In this document: positions 34,415-42,705 of the stretch, in pieces
Layout: each line of letters begins with the position of its first letter
Numbering within the stretch: position 1 is the stretch's first letter
NCBI RefSeq assembly: GCF_938010525.1
Contig: NZ_CALLVK010000021.1
Location: 252,823-316,822, forward strand
DNA length: 64,000 nucleotides
Direction of reading: 5' to 3'
Origin: Abiotrophia sp938010525
GTDB taxonomy: Bacteria > Bacillota > Bacilli > Lactobacillales > Aerococcaceae
The notes under the pieces: generated by a model
What the model was told of the DNA's origin: nothing
The model's database searches: none
What the model saw: only the letters and a program-made list of their open reading frames with translations
Translations under genes and position numbers: made by a program

Positions 34415-35503
34415 TTAACGACTTACTTGTTTATAAGCTTGCTTGTCTTCGAAGCTCTTAAGCGCTAACTGCAAGAGCTCTTCAATCAAGTCGCGGGTAT
34501 TAAGCCCGGTTGCTTCCCAAAGACATGGATACATGCTGTAAGGCGTGAAGCCTGGCATGGTGTTAATTTCATTGATATAGATATCGTGGCTAGCCGTGAC
34601 AAAGAAGTCAACCCGTGACAAGCCCTTGCCATCCAATGCGCGGTAGGCGCGTAGGGCATATTCTTGAATCTTGTCACTAATGGCGTCTGGCAATTGAGCC
34701 GGAATCTCCATTTCAACTGTGTTGTTGACGTACTTTTCATCGTAGTCATAGAAATCAGCAGTCTTGACCAGGCGGCCGACTACACTAGCGTGCGCATCAT
34801 CGTTACCTAGAACTGCTACTTCGCATTCTTGGGCAGAAATCCCTTGTTCCACCACGATACGGCGGTCAAATTGCAGGGCTTTCTCTACGGCTGCACGCAG
34901 CTCTTCGGTCGTGGTGGCTTTAGAAATCCCCACGCTAGAGCCCATATTAGCAGGCTTTACAAAGAGCGGATAGAGCAAGTTGCCCTCGCAGCGATTCATC
35001 CATTCCTCAGGGGACTGAGCCCATTCACGAGAATCAAAGGCCACGTATGGCACTTGTGGTAAGCCAGCTTGGTGGAAAAGTTGTTTGGAAATAACCTTGT
35101 CCATACCGCAGGCGCTAGCAGTCACGCCAGCCCCGACATAAGGCATACCCAAGACTTCCAAGAAACCTTGGATGGTCCCATCTTCGCCGTTAGGCCCATG
35201 TAAGATAGGAAAGACAATGGTATCTGCTTCCTTAATGTCGCCAGGTTGAATTAAGGTCCCGACTGATTGACCCTCTGGCCCCTCAGCCCAACGTGCTTGC
35301 GGACCAGCGCTTAGGGCAAGTTGATTAGAGTGGCTAAGCGGACCTGATAAAGGCGCCCCCTTGAGCCAGTCTCCTTGCTTGGTAATATAAACTGGTTGTA
35401 CTTCATAGTAATTGTACATGATGGACTGCATAATATTATGTGCTGAAATCAAGGAAATATCATGTTCAGCACTCTGCCCACCATAGAGTAAGACGATTTT
35501 CAT
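34415..35503 (-). CDS. ddl: D-alanine--D-alanine ligase
   Basis: Makes D-Ala-D-Ala for peptidoglycan. 362 residues with MKIVLLYGGQSAEHDISLIS, FPILHGPNGEDGTIQGFLE, FVKPANMGSSVGISK, FYDYDEKYVNNTVEM and VDFFVTASHDIYINEINTMP. The omega-loop residue is Tyr (DEKY), which in this family goes with D-Ala-D-Ala rather than the D-lactate ligases (Phe) of vancomycin-resistant lactic acid bacteria. ATG 35503 has GGAGG eight bases upstream; the longer frame overlaps the previous gene. Confidence 0.95.
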   Translation of the reverse strand: MKIVLLYGGQSAEHDISLISAHNIMQSIMYNYYEVQPVYITKQGDWLKGAPLSGPLSHSNQLALSAGPQARWAEGPEGQSVGTLIQPGDIKEADTIVFPILHGPNGEDGTIQGFLEVLGMPYVGAGVTASACGMDKVISKQLFHQAGLPQVPYVAFDSREWAQSPEEWMNRCEGNLLYPLFVKPANMGSSVGISKATTTEELRAAVEKALQFDRRIVVEQGISAQECEVAVLGNDDAHASVVGRLVKTADFYDYDEKYVNNTVEMEIPAQLPDAISDKIQEYALRAYRALDGKGLSRVDFFVTASHDIYINEINTMPGFTPYSMYPCLWEATGLNTRDLIEELLQLALKSFEDKQAYKQVSR

Positions 35504-35523
35504 GTAAAGTTCCTCCATCAATT

Positions 35524-36273
35524 TTAGATATTCAATACTAGGCGCCAATGGCTGGCACTAGTATCATAGACAATCTCCCCAATCTGCTCAGCCAAATTCT
35601 GATTCTGGGAGAGCAAGGTCAATTCATCTTCAATGACAAATAGGGGAACTAACCATTTTCCATTTAGGTAGTGAGCTTGCACAAAGTCTACTTTAATACC
35701 ATTAGCAAATAAGGGAGCCAATTCCTCAGCTACGTGCGCAGGCAAAAGAGATACGGTCTGGCGCTTAGAGAAGAAAAGATTCTTATTCTCATTGACTAGC
35801 TCCGTCATGCGTTCGGTCATATTCCGAGCAAAGCGCGGGTAGAAGTCTTGAATATGCCGATAGAAGAGCTTGTTGAGCCCATTAGGTAAAGTGAGATAGA
35901 CAAAGTTGTTCTGCAACTTATAGAAGAAAGCCGAGCGTAGGACATTGGAAGAGTGGAAGAGGTAAAGTAATTCCGCAATTTCCTGAGGAGTCAATTGATG
36001 CATGAGTTCAATGGATTCGAAGTCAATCCAGTTAGACATCCGCAGCTTCTGGGCTTGGACTGTCTCCATATACCGTAAGACTTCTGACCGTCCCCGCAAA
36101 ATCTTGAAGTTGGTCTGCACATCAAAGCGACCAAAATTAGCCGGTGCTTCTGCCAAAATCAAGTTATTAGGTAAATTCTGTGCACTAAAGTCGTCACTAG
36201 TCAGACTTAGGGCCCGGGTCATCATATAGTTGGTAACCGAGTCATAATGCACATAGAGGTTAACCCGTTTCAT
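35524..36273 (-). CDS. Conserved-looking protein of unknown function upstream of ddl
   Basis: 249 residues, soluble, no signal peptide. It begins MKRVNLYVHYDSVTNYMMTR and is rich in aromatic and Leu residues (FFYKLQNNFVYLTLPNGLNKLFYRHIQDFYPRFARN). I do not recognise the family. ATG 36273 is preceded by AAAGGAGG at seven bases. Only 20 bp separates it from ddl, so the two are probably co-transcribed. Composition matches its neighbours, with no sign of transfer. Confidence 0.75.
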   Translation of the reverse strand: MKRVNLYVHYDSVTNYMMTRALSLTSDDFSAQNLPNNLILAEAPANFGRFDVQTNFKILRGRSEVLRYMETVQAQKLRMSNWIDFESIELMHQLTPQEIAELLYLFHSSNVLRSAFFYKLQNNFVYLTLPNGLNKLFYRHIQDFYPRFARNMTERMTELVNENKNLFFSKRQTVSLLPAHVAEELAPLFANGIKVDFVQAHYLNGKWLVPLFVIEDELTLLSQNQNLAEQIGEIVYDTSASHWRLVLNI

Positions 36274-36333
36274 CTCATGCCTCCTTTCCATGCTAGCTAG
36301 TAAGTCAATAATATAATGGGAGCAAGTTTAGAC

Positions 36334-36906
36334 TTAGAAGCTTACTTTTGGTGCTTCTTTCGCTTCAGCTGGTGCTTGTAGGTAAGCTTTTGGTGCAAAG
36401 CCACTTAAGCCAGCTACCAAGCTGTTAGGGAAGGTTTGGATCCCAGTGTTGTATTGGCCAATGCTTGAGTTGTAGATTTGACGTGCTTTGGCAATCAAGT
36501 CTTCGGTTTCTTCCAAGCTACGTTGTAAGTCTAAGTAGTTTTGGTTAGCTTTGAGCTCAGGATAAGCTTCTGCTACAGCCAATAAACGTGATAAAGCGCC
36601 TGTCAATTGGTTTGATAATTCGTTCTTTTGCTCAGGTGTTGCATCCATTGGCAAGTTGACGATTTGTTGACGTGCCTTCACTACGGCATCTAAGGTTTCA
36701 CTCTCGTGTTTAGAGTAACCTTTGACTGTTTCCACTAAGTTTGGAATTAAGTCGTTACGACGTTGGAGTTGCACGTCTACTTGGCTGAAGCTCTCTTCAG
36801 ACCAGTTACGTAAACGAACTAAACGGTTGTAGACAGATGCCCAGAAGACTACTAATAGGACCACAATCCCAGCAATAATCCCTAAAACAGTCCATAATGT
36901 ACTCAT
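36334..36906 (-). CDS. LemA family protein
   Basis: 190 residues: one N-terminal membrane helix (about 5-25), a short extracellular N-terminus and a long alpha-helical cytoplasmic domain (RLRNWSEESFSQVDVQLQRRNDLIPNLVETVKGY is the family hallmark). The tail ends APKAYLQAPAEAKEAPKVSF. LemA proteins are common but their function is uncertain. No HtpX gene is adjacent, unlike many LemA loci. Confidence 0.9.
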   Translation of the reverse strand: MSTLWTVLGIIAGIVVLLVVFWASVYNRLVRLRNWSEESFSQVDVQLQRRNDLIPNLVETVKGYSKHESETLDAVVKARQQIVNLPMDATPEQKNELSNQLTGALSRLLAVAEAYPELKANQNYLDLQRSLEETEDLIAKARQIYNSSIGQYNTGIQTFPNSLVAGLSGFAPKAYLQAPAEAKEAPKVSF

Positions 36907-36999
36907 AAAAAAACATCCTTTCGAATTTTAGTCTCGTCCTCTATTATAAGCCAAAAACCTTGTCTTGTCACGCTTTGCGAAAGATTGTTAAGTAAAATC

Positions 37000-37023
37000 A
37001 AAAAAGAGCCCCGAGGGGCTCTT
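37000..37023 (-). terminator. Terminator of rpmE2
   Basis: Minus-strand AAGAGCCCC-TC-GGGGCTCTT followed by TTTTG. Confidence 0.85.
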
Positions 37024-37048
37024 AGTCTTCTGTGGATAGAATAGTGGC

Positions 37049-37297
37049 TTATTTGTTGAAGCCGTACTTCTTGTTGAAGCGGTCCACACGACCATCTGCT
37101 TGGGTGAATTTTTGACGCCCAGTGTAGAATGGATGTGAATCAGACGAAATTTCCACGCGGATTAATGGGTAAGTGTTGCCATCTTCCCACTCAACCGTTT
37201 CGTTAGAAGTTTTCGTTGAACCTGACAAGAATTTGTAACCAGTAGTAGTGTCCATGAAGACAACTGGTTGGTAGTTTGGATGAATATCTGGTCTCAT
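37049..37297 (-). CDS. rpmE2: 50S ribosomal protein L31, type B
   Basis: 82 residues beginning MRPDIHPNYQPVVFMDTTTG and ending DRFNKKYGFNK. It lacks the CxxC zinc ribbon of type A L31, so it is the zinc-independent form. In many Firmicutes this paralog replaces the zinc form when zinc is short; here I see no Zur-like motif before it. Confidence 0.95.
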   Translation of the reverse strand: MRPDIHPNYQPVVFMDTTTGYKFLSGSTKTSNETVEWEDGNTYPLIRVEISSDSHPFYTGRQKFTQADGRVDRFNKKYGFNK

Positions 37298-37450
37298 TTA
37301 TGAACTTCCTTTCTGCCCTAGGCTATTTGCTAGTCTAGAGTTATTTGTCTGCACTCGGTGCAACACTAATATCATACCTAATTCTCTGCCAAATGTAAAG
37401 AATAAATTTGTCCTTAGCTAGAAAAGCTAGCACCCGGCATCAGACAGGCC

Positions 37451-37969
37451 TTAGTGGATATCCCAGGGAAAATCCAAGTTGAGGCCTGACTGGAATTGAG
37501 CCGATGCTTGGCGTTCGGCCATGCGTTTGGTCTGGCGTTCAGGGTAACCGGCGCAGACGAAGATTTCCTCTGGGCCCTCTGGCTGAATAGGGGCGACCTC
37601 AACTGAGGCCCCCATCTCATCGATGGCCACAAAGGTTAGGAAGGCTGTCGCTGCTAGATAGCGTTCCCCCGTCTCAAGTCGTTCCCCTACTACCTTGGCA
37701 AAGACTTCGACCGAGGTACGGCCGGTACCTGTGACAATGGTTTCCACACAGACGGAGTCAGACAAGTGCAGAGGCCGGATAAAGTTGAGCTGGTCCATCG
37801 AGGCCGTCACACAGAGACTGCGCGTATGGCGGGACACTGTAATACTGGCACAGTTATCAATGAATTCCATGAGCTGACCGCCATAGAGGGTTTGGTGCAT
37901 ATTACAATGGAAAGGTAGGATACGGTGGGTTTGCACCGCTCGTGATTCGCGGCAAAACTTAGCCTCCAT
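37451..37969 (-). CDS. Acyl-CoA thioesterase, hotdog fold
   Basis: 172 residues with the hotdog core MHQTLYGGQLMEFIDNCASITVSRHTR and LHLSDSVCVETIVTGTGRTSVEVFAKV; the Asp in EFIDN is the usual catalytic residue of the YciA/BACH group. The ATG at 37969 has AAGGAAG upstream; an earlier ATG at 38008 lies inside proS. It follows proS closely and may be co-transcribed. Likely hydrolyses acyl-CoA; substrate unknown. Confidence 0.88.
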   Translation of the reverse strand: MEAKFCRESRAVQTHRILPFHCNMHQTLYGGQLMEFIDNCASITVSRHTRSLCVTASMDQLNFIRPLHLSDSVCVETIVTGTGRTSVEVFAKVVGERLETGERYLAATAFLTFVAIDEMGASVEVAPIQPEGPEEIFVCAGYPERQTKRMAERQASAQFQSGLNLDFPWDIH

Positions 37970-37986
37970 CTTAGCTTCCTTCTTTC

Positions 37987-39426
37987 TTAGTAGGCCCGCG
38001 CCAACCATACGGTGTGTTTAGCCGGTTGGCCTGTCACGATACAGGTTGCTTTCTCTGGCACTTGACCTGCAAATGGAATGTTACGCGTGGTGAAGCCTGT
38101 TTCTTCCTTAATCTTGGCTTCGCTCTCTTCGGTGCCATCCCAACCTGCTAACACCCAACCAGGCACTTGGCCAGCTGCTCGCTTGCTTTCGATGTGGGCC
38201 TTGAGCTCGTCTAAGCTATTGATGTCCGTATAGTAGTTGGCTTGGTTCATTTGGCGCGCCTTTTCTAAGAGTCGCCCTTGCAAGCCAGTCAATTCCGCTT
38301 GAACGCTCGCCAAGAAGTTGTCAAATGGCACGGCTACCTTCTCATCTAAGTCGCGAGCCTTCATCATGACTTGCTCATTTTCTAAGTCGCGTGGACCACA
38401 CTCAATCCGAACTGGCACCCCACGAAGTTCCCATTCATTGAATTTGAAACCTGGCGAGTTGTTGCTGTCGTCTAGGCGGCAACGGATACCTGCAGCTTTA
38501 AGTTGTGCCTGTAATTCATGGATTTTGTCCAGAATGGCTGGGTTCTTTTGCCATGGACCTACTGGAACGAAGACTACTTGAGTTGGGGCCACTGCTGGTG
38601 GCAAGACCAAGCCCTTGTCGTCACCGTGAGTCATAATCATAGCCCCAATCAAGCGAGTGGATACCCCGAAGGAGCTAGTGTGCGCATAAACGTGCTCGTT
38701 ATCTGTATTGAGGTAACGAATGTCGAAAGCCTCCGCAAACTTAGTCCCCATGTAGTGGGAAGTCCCGGCTTGAACGGCCTTACCGTCTTGCATCATGGCT
38801 TCAATCGAGAAGGTGCTAACAGCCCCGGCAAAGCGCTCAGAAGGTGTTTTCTCACCGTCTACTACTGGCACAGCCAAGACACCTTCCACGACTTCCTTAT
38901 AGATTTGGAGCATACGCATAGTACGGTCCAAGGCTTCTTGACCGTCGGCGTGGGCTGTATGGCCTTCTTGCCAGAGGAACTCAGAGGTCCGCAAGAATGG
39001 TAAGGTCTTCTTCTCCCAACGGAACACGTTAGCCCATTGGTTGATTTCGAGTGGTAGGTCACGGTAGGACTGGATCCAGTTGGAGAAGGCATCCCCAATA
39101 ATGGTTTCAGAAGTTGGACGTAAGGCCAAACGTTCTTCTAATTTCTCACCGGCTGCTTCCGTTACCCATGGTAATTCTGGGCTAAAGCCTTCGATGTGAT
39201 CCTTCTCCTTGTTGAAGAAAGACTCAGGAATTAACATTGGGAAGTAGGCGTTACGGATGCCTTCTTGCTTGAAACGAGCATCCATCGCTTTTTGGATATG
39301 TTCCCAGATTTCATAGCCGTCTGGCTTAAAAATCATACAGCCTCGCACTGGCGAGTAGTCCATTAAATCCGCTTGTTGAATGGTTTGTAAATACCATTTT
39401 GAGAAATCTTCCTGTCTTGTTACCAT
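37987..39426 (-). CDS. proS: Prolyl-tRNA synthetase, archaeal/eukaryote-like short type
   Basis: Class II synthetase of 479 residues without the ~180-residue editing insertion of the common bacterial form. Class II motifs are visible: RPTSETIIGDAFSNWIQSYR, WANVFRWEKKTLPFLRTSEFLWQEGHTAH and the C-terminal domain with a Cys (KATCIVTGQPAKHTVWLARAY). Lacking cis-editing, it may rely on trans editing such as by the YbaK protein at 53662. ATG 39426 has AAGGAGG upstream. Expression is governed by the T-box leader upstream. Confidence 0.95.
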   Translation of the reverse strand: MVTRQEDFSKWYLQTIQQADLMDYSPVRGCMIFKPDGYEIWEHIQKAMDARFKQEGIRNAYFPMLIPESFFNKEKDHIEGFSPELPWVTEAAGEKLEERLALRPTSETIIGDAFSNWIQSYRDLPLEINQWANVFRWEKKTLPFLRTSEFLWQEGHTAHADGQEALDRTMRMLQIYKEVVEGVLAVPVVDGEKTPSERFAGAVSTFSIEAMMQDGKAVQAGTSHYMGTKFAEAFDIRYLNTDNEHVYAHTSSFGVSTRLIGAMIMTHGDDKGLVLPPAVAPTQVVFVPVGPWQKNPAILDKIHELQAQLKAAGIRCRLDDSNNSPGFKFNEWELRGVPVRIECGPRDLENEQVMMKARDLDEKVAVPFDNFLASVQAELTGLQGRLLEKARQMNQANYYTDINSLDELKAHIESKRAAGQVPGWVLAGWDGTEESEAKIKEETGFTTRNIPFAGQVPEKATCIVTGQPAKHTVWLARAY

Positions 39427-39429
39427 CTG

Positions 39430-39665
39430 GTAAACCTCCTTACAAAAAATCGTGACTGTGCCTCATCCTTAATCAAGGACGAAGCACAGTCACTCCGCGG
39501 TACCACCTTGTTTGCCGACATAGGCGCCGGCCAACTTATAGCCGATAAGGAGGCCAACCCACTTGTTCTATTCAATAGTAGGTTCCAATCCGCCAGAGGG
39601 TATGCATCTTCCAGCCAAGGACGCACTCTCTAAAACCATAGGGACTGTACTAGTCTATTTACAGC
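39430..39665 (-). promoter_or_regulatory. T-box leader of proS
   Basis: T-box core GGTGGTACCGCGG (plus coordinates 39495-39507) followed by a terminator with arms GTGACTGTGC/GCACAGTCAC and a T run (39444-39493). Stem I has AGAGAG, a TGCGTC/GATGCA apical stem and, in GGAACCTACTATT, a CCT triplet (39580-39582) as likely proline specifier. Leader length is about 235 nt. Confidence 0.88.
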
Positions 39666-39669
39666 TATA

Positions 39670-39698
39670 AATATACGCATTTTTAGGTCCTTTGTCAA
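39670..39698 (-). promoter_or_regulatory. proS promoter
   Basis: TTGACA (39693-39698), 17-bp spacer, TATATT (39670-39675) on the minus strand. Confidence 0.8.
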
Positions 39699-39724
39699 GC
39701 TGTCTTCGACTGGCTTCTGGCATC

Positions 39725-39756
39725 AAAAAAGGTCCGGGACTGGCGTCCCTGGACCT
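39725..39756 (-). terminator. Terminator of the signal peptidase gene
   Basis: Minus-strand AGGTCCAGGGAC-GCCA-GTCCCGGACCT followed by TTTTTG. Confidence 0.85.
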
Positions 39757-39763
39757 GACTCAC

Positions 39764-40366
39764 TTAGCGGTTCACAATTTGTCCCGCATCATTTAATTTA
39801 TACTTTTGCAAGAAGCCTAGGCGATTTAAAGGCCAATAGCTGACATCGGCTTCCCCTTCAACCGTGTTGGCATCAATAAAGCCAAAGGAACGACCGTCCA
39901 GGGAGTTCTGACGGTTGTCACCTAAGACGAAGTATTTACCTTCTGGCACTGTGCTAGCCCCGGCTACTTGTGCTAGGGTGAAGTTTTGCGTGAAGTTGCC
40001 ATTTGGATTGGCTGCCTGGTATTCCTTAACCTTCTCGGCTAAGTAAGGCTCGTCAGTAGCGACGCCATTGAGGTAGAGTTTGTCGTCGCGCACTTCAATG
40101 GTATCACCCGGCACCCCAATGACACGCTTGATATAGCGTTTGCTAGGGTCGCTTGGCGCCTTAATAACTACCACGTCGAAGCGTTCAATTTTGGCTAATT
40201 TCCACATGAAGAGGCGCTCGTCATGCTGTAAGGTATAGTCCATGGAATGACCATCCACACGGAAAGACTCCACCACAAAATGACGCAAGGCGATAACTGC
40301 TGCCACCATAATAATTAAGTAAATCAGGAATTCTAAGACTTCCTTAGCAATTGCTTTGATATTCAT
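39764..40366 (-). CDS. lepB: Signal peptidase I
   Basis: Removes Sec signal peptides at the outer membrane face. 200 residues: one N-terminal membrane helix (about 12-30), nucleophile Ser in FRVDGHSMDYTLQ, general-base Lys in SKRYIKRVIGVPGD, and the GKYFVLGDNRQNSLDGRSFGF box. Short single-helix SipS type usual in Firmicutes. Several non-lipidated exported proteins in this window would be its substrates. Confidence 0.95.
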   Translation of the reverse strand: MNIKAIAKEVLEFLIYLIIMVAAVIALRHFVVESFRVDGHSMDYTLQHDERLFMWKLAKIERFDVVVIKAPSDPSKRYIKRVIGVPGDTIEVRDDKLYLNGVATDEPYLAEKVKEYQAANPNGNFTQNFTLAQVAGASTVPEGKYFVLGDNRQNSLDGRSFGFIDANTVEGEADVSYWPLNRLGFLQKYKLNDAGQIVNR

Positions 40367-40460
40367 ATTATCCCTCCAGGATTCATCTACCCCTTCATTA
40401 TACCTTAAGGCTTAGAGGACAAGCAATCCTGAGCACTTTTGACGCTAAAATAAATGCTAG

Positions 40461-40495
40461 ACAAGAAAAAAGCTAGGACAAAGTCCTAGCCTTAT
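40461..40495 (-). terminator. Terminator of secreted paralog 1
   Basis: Minus-strand GGCTAGGACTTTGTCCTAGC followed by TTTTTTC. Confidence 0.85.
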
Positions 40496-40502
40496 AGCTT
40501 GC

Positions 40503-41411
40503 TTATTCTTCAGAAGATGAAGCGGAATTAGCATTGCCAGCCCCTGCTTCAGGTTCCTTGATATCAACTGGTTGGTTGTGGTTGCTTACAGTCACAGAGA
40601 AAGTCACATCCACTGTTTGTGGTGCGTCGTCGCCCTCAGCCAATTTAGGATTTACTTGAGCCACGTCTACATGAAGGACAAGGTTGAAAGCTTTGACGAA
40701 GTGAGTTTCTTTGTCATAGCTTACTACCAAGCTAGGGTTCAATTCGAAGAACTTCTTGAAGTTATCAGCAGTGAAGACCTTGCTGAAGCTATCTTCGCTA
40801 ACGTTTTGACCTGCTTGTTTAGCTTGGTCTAAAGCCGCTTGTTGTAATTTCTTAAAGAGTGCTTCGTGATCTTGATAGAACTTAGCACCGTCAATGTTTT
40901 GTTTGAGGGAAAGTTGATATTCGTCATCCTTTGCCTCTACATTGAATAATTCAGAAAGAGCTGTATTAAATTCTTTGTCTAACTCAGAATTTGTCTTAGC
41001 TACTTCTAAAAACTTGGCATAAGCTTTTTGGAATTCTTGTTTGTTGACGGAAACATCTGATACATGCCAGTCATTGTCTCCTTCACGGAAGAAGGCTTTA
41101 GCACCTTTTACCACTGCCTCAAATTGGCCATTGGTAGTTGGTGGCACTTGTAAATCAAGTGAACCTTGGAGCTCAGCATTCTTAACATCCACGTCACCTT
41201 TTAGGTTAGCCGTTAAACTACGTGGTGTAGTCTTAGTAGTACCAATAACGGACAGGCTAGATTCCAAGTGGAAAGTCTCCAACTTGAGTGCTGCTTCGTT
41301 GGCTTGGGTCATCAAATCAACGAAAGATGGTGCGGCATCTTGTGCTGCAGCGAAAGGTAATTGGCTAAAGAAAGCCAAGAGAACAACTAATACTTTGACT
41401 AATTTTTTCAT
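40503..41411 (-). CDS. Secreted protein, paralog 1 of 3 (LolA/LppX-like fold suspected)
   Basis: 302 residues with signal peptide MKKLVKVLVVLLAFFSQLPF and an AxA-type site (FAAAQDA); no lipobox Cys. The mature part alternates amphipathic strands and helices, as in LppX/LprG-type lipid-carrier folds: LESSLSVIGTTKTTPRSLTA, then KFFELNPSLVVSYDKETHFV. The tail is Ala/Ser/Glu-rich (NANSASSSEE). It shares the KFF-x-NP-x-V-x-Y-x-K signature with the proteins at 41614 and 42706. ATG 41411 is chosen over 41417, which abuts GGAGG. Own terminator. Function unknown. Confidence 0.75.
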   Translation of the reverse strand: MKKLVKVLVVLLAFFSQLPFAAAQDAAPSFVDLMTQANEAALKLETFHLESSLSVIGTTKTTPRSLTANLKGDVDVKNAELQGSLDLQVPPTTNGQFEAVVKGAKAFFREGDNDWHVSDVSVNKQEFQKAYAKFLEVAKTNSELDKEFNTALSELFNVEAKDDEYQLSLKQNIDGAKFYQDHEALFKKLQQAALDQAKQAGQNVSEDSFSKVFTADNFKKFFELNPSLVVSYDKETHFVKAFNLVLHVDVAQVNPKLAEGDDAPQTVDVTFSVTVSNHNQPVDIKEPEAGAGNANSASSSEE

Positions 41412-41580
41412 TTTCATTCCTCCTCATAGTCGCAGTTACATTCCAGGGTTTGCCTAGGCAAGCACCTGATAATATTATGCTAACACTTTAAGAGCCAGAC
41501 TTCAAGTCTTTACGCACAAAAAGTTAGACAAAAGTAGAATTTCTTTCGTTTTTTCTTTTTCTGCAGTCAAAAAGCCATTA

Positions 41581-41606
41581 AAAAAGCACCCCTAAGGGTG
41601 CTTTTA
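41581..41606 (-). terminator. Terminator of secreted paralog 2
   Basis: Minus-strand AAAAGCACCC-TTA-GGGGTGCTTTTTT. Confidence 0.85.
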
Positions 41607-41613
41607 TGACAGA

Positions 41614-42486
41614 TTAGTGGTTTTCTAATTCGATTGGTTGGTTGTAGTCTTTAGCTTCTAAGTTAGCTTGCACAGCGATATTGCCTGGTGCACCTTGAGC
41701 TGATTGAGCTGGTAAGAAGTCAGCAGGTTTCAAGTTAACATCAAGGGTAACCTTAGAAACTAAGAAAGTAGATTTGTTGTAACGAATTTCTACTTTAGGG
41801 TTTGATGCAAAGAATTTTTCCATGGTATCAGCGCTGAAAAGCTTGTCGAAGGTTGCTTTTTGTTGATCAGATACAGATTGACCGTTAGCTTCTGATTGTT
41901 TTAAAGCTTGCTCCTTAACGCGTTCGAAGGTTGCTTTGTTATCTTCGTAGAATTTCTTCCCGTCGATGCCTTGTTTGAGGGCGTAAACATAGTCTTCGCC
42001 GTCTTCTTTGATTTCAAAGTATTGACCTAAAGTAGCTTCTTGTTCAGGAGTTAAATCCTTGTATGCTTCTTTCATTGCGTTTTGGAGAGCTGTCTTGAAT
42101 TGGTTACGTTGCGCAGAGTAGTCTGCCTTTGTCCAATCTTTATCGCCAGTTTGAGTTGATAAGGTGTCATCTTTCAATTGGAAAGCTTGTTTCTGAGCAG
42201 ATGGAGACAATTGGCTTGCAATCTCAACTTTACCTTCACCTTGAACGTTCTCTAAGTCTAACTCTGTTTCAAAGTTAACGTTAGCGAAGTTAACTTTAGT
42301 CCCGTTTTGGTCAAAAGCAACAGCTAAGTCACCTTTCAATTCTACAGACTTCACAGTCTTCAAAGCTGCATCTGCTTTGCTGAAGAGTTCATTCAAACCT
42401 ACAGCGTGAGCAGTAGTAGCAGGGGTAGTAGCGAATACAGTAGCAGCTACAGCTGTTACAGCAAAAAATTTCTTGATGGATTTCAT
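41614..42486 (-). CDS. Secreted protein, paralog 2 of 3
   Basis: 290 residues with signal peptide MKSIKKFFAVTAVAATVFAT and a likely cleavage at TTAHA; no Cys. Domain layout matches paralog 1: strands VELKGDLAVAFDQNGTKVNF, then a helical middle, then KFFASNPKVEIRYNKSTFLV. It lacks the Ser/Glu tail of the other two. ATG 42486 has AAAGGAG at seven bases, better than the upstream ATGs. Function unknown. Confidence 0.75.
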   Translation of the reverse strand: MKSIKKFFAVTAVAATVFATTPATTAHAVGLNELFSKADAALKTVKSVELKGDLAVAFDQNGTKVNFANVNFETELDLENVQGEGKVEIASQLSPSAQKQAFQLKDDTLSTQTGDKDWTKADYSAQRNQFKTALQNAMKEAYKDLTPEQEATLGQYFEIKEDGEDYVYALKQGIDGKKFYEDNKATFERVKEQALKQSEANGQSVSDQQKATFDKLFSADTMEKFFASNPKVEIRYNKSTFLVSKVTLDVNLKPADFLPAQSAQGAPGNIAVQANLEAKDYNQPIELENH

Positions 42487-42667
42487 CATCATTCTCCTTT
42501 ACGTAAAAGATTTTACATGTTCCTATTATAACGCGCTCAGCTTAAATTACAACCAAAAGCCCTCGATTTCATATAAATTTCATACTTTAGACCGAGAAAA
42601 AGCCCTTTATTCCGAACAAAACACAGGGTCTAAAGCAAGGAAAGTTCGTCCCTGGCCTTGGGTCTAC

Positions 42668-42694
42668 AAAAAAAGCAGCCCCTAGGGGCTGCTA
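42668..42694 (-). terminator. Terminator of secreted paralog 3
   Basis: Minus-strand AGCAGCCCC-TA-GGGGCTGCT followed by TTTTTT. Confidence 0.85.
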
Positions 42695-42705
42695 GAAAAT
42701 TGTCC

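Noticed and set aside
34415..35503. D-lactate-type ligase implying intrinsic vancomycin resistance
   Set aside because: The omega-loop residue is Tyr (DEKY), as in D-Ala-D-Ala ligases.
42608..42622. CCGAAC box resembling a PurBox near paralog 3 (another at about 30358)
   Set aside because: Only single boxes with imperfect flanks, between convergent or unrelated genes; PurBoxes usually occur in pairs at purine promoters.
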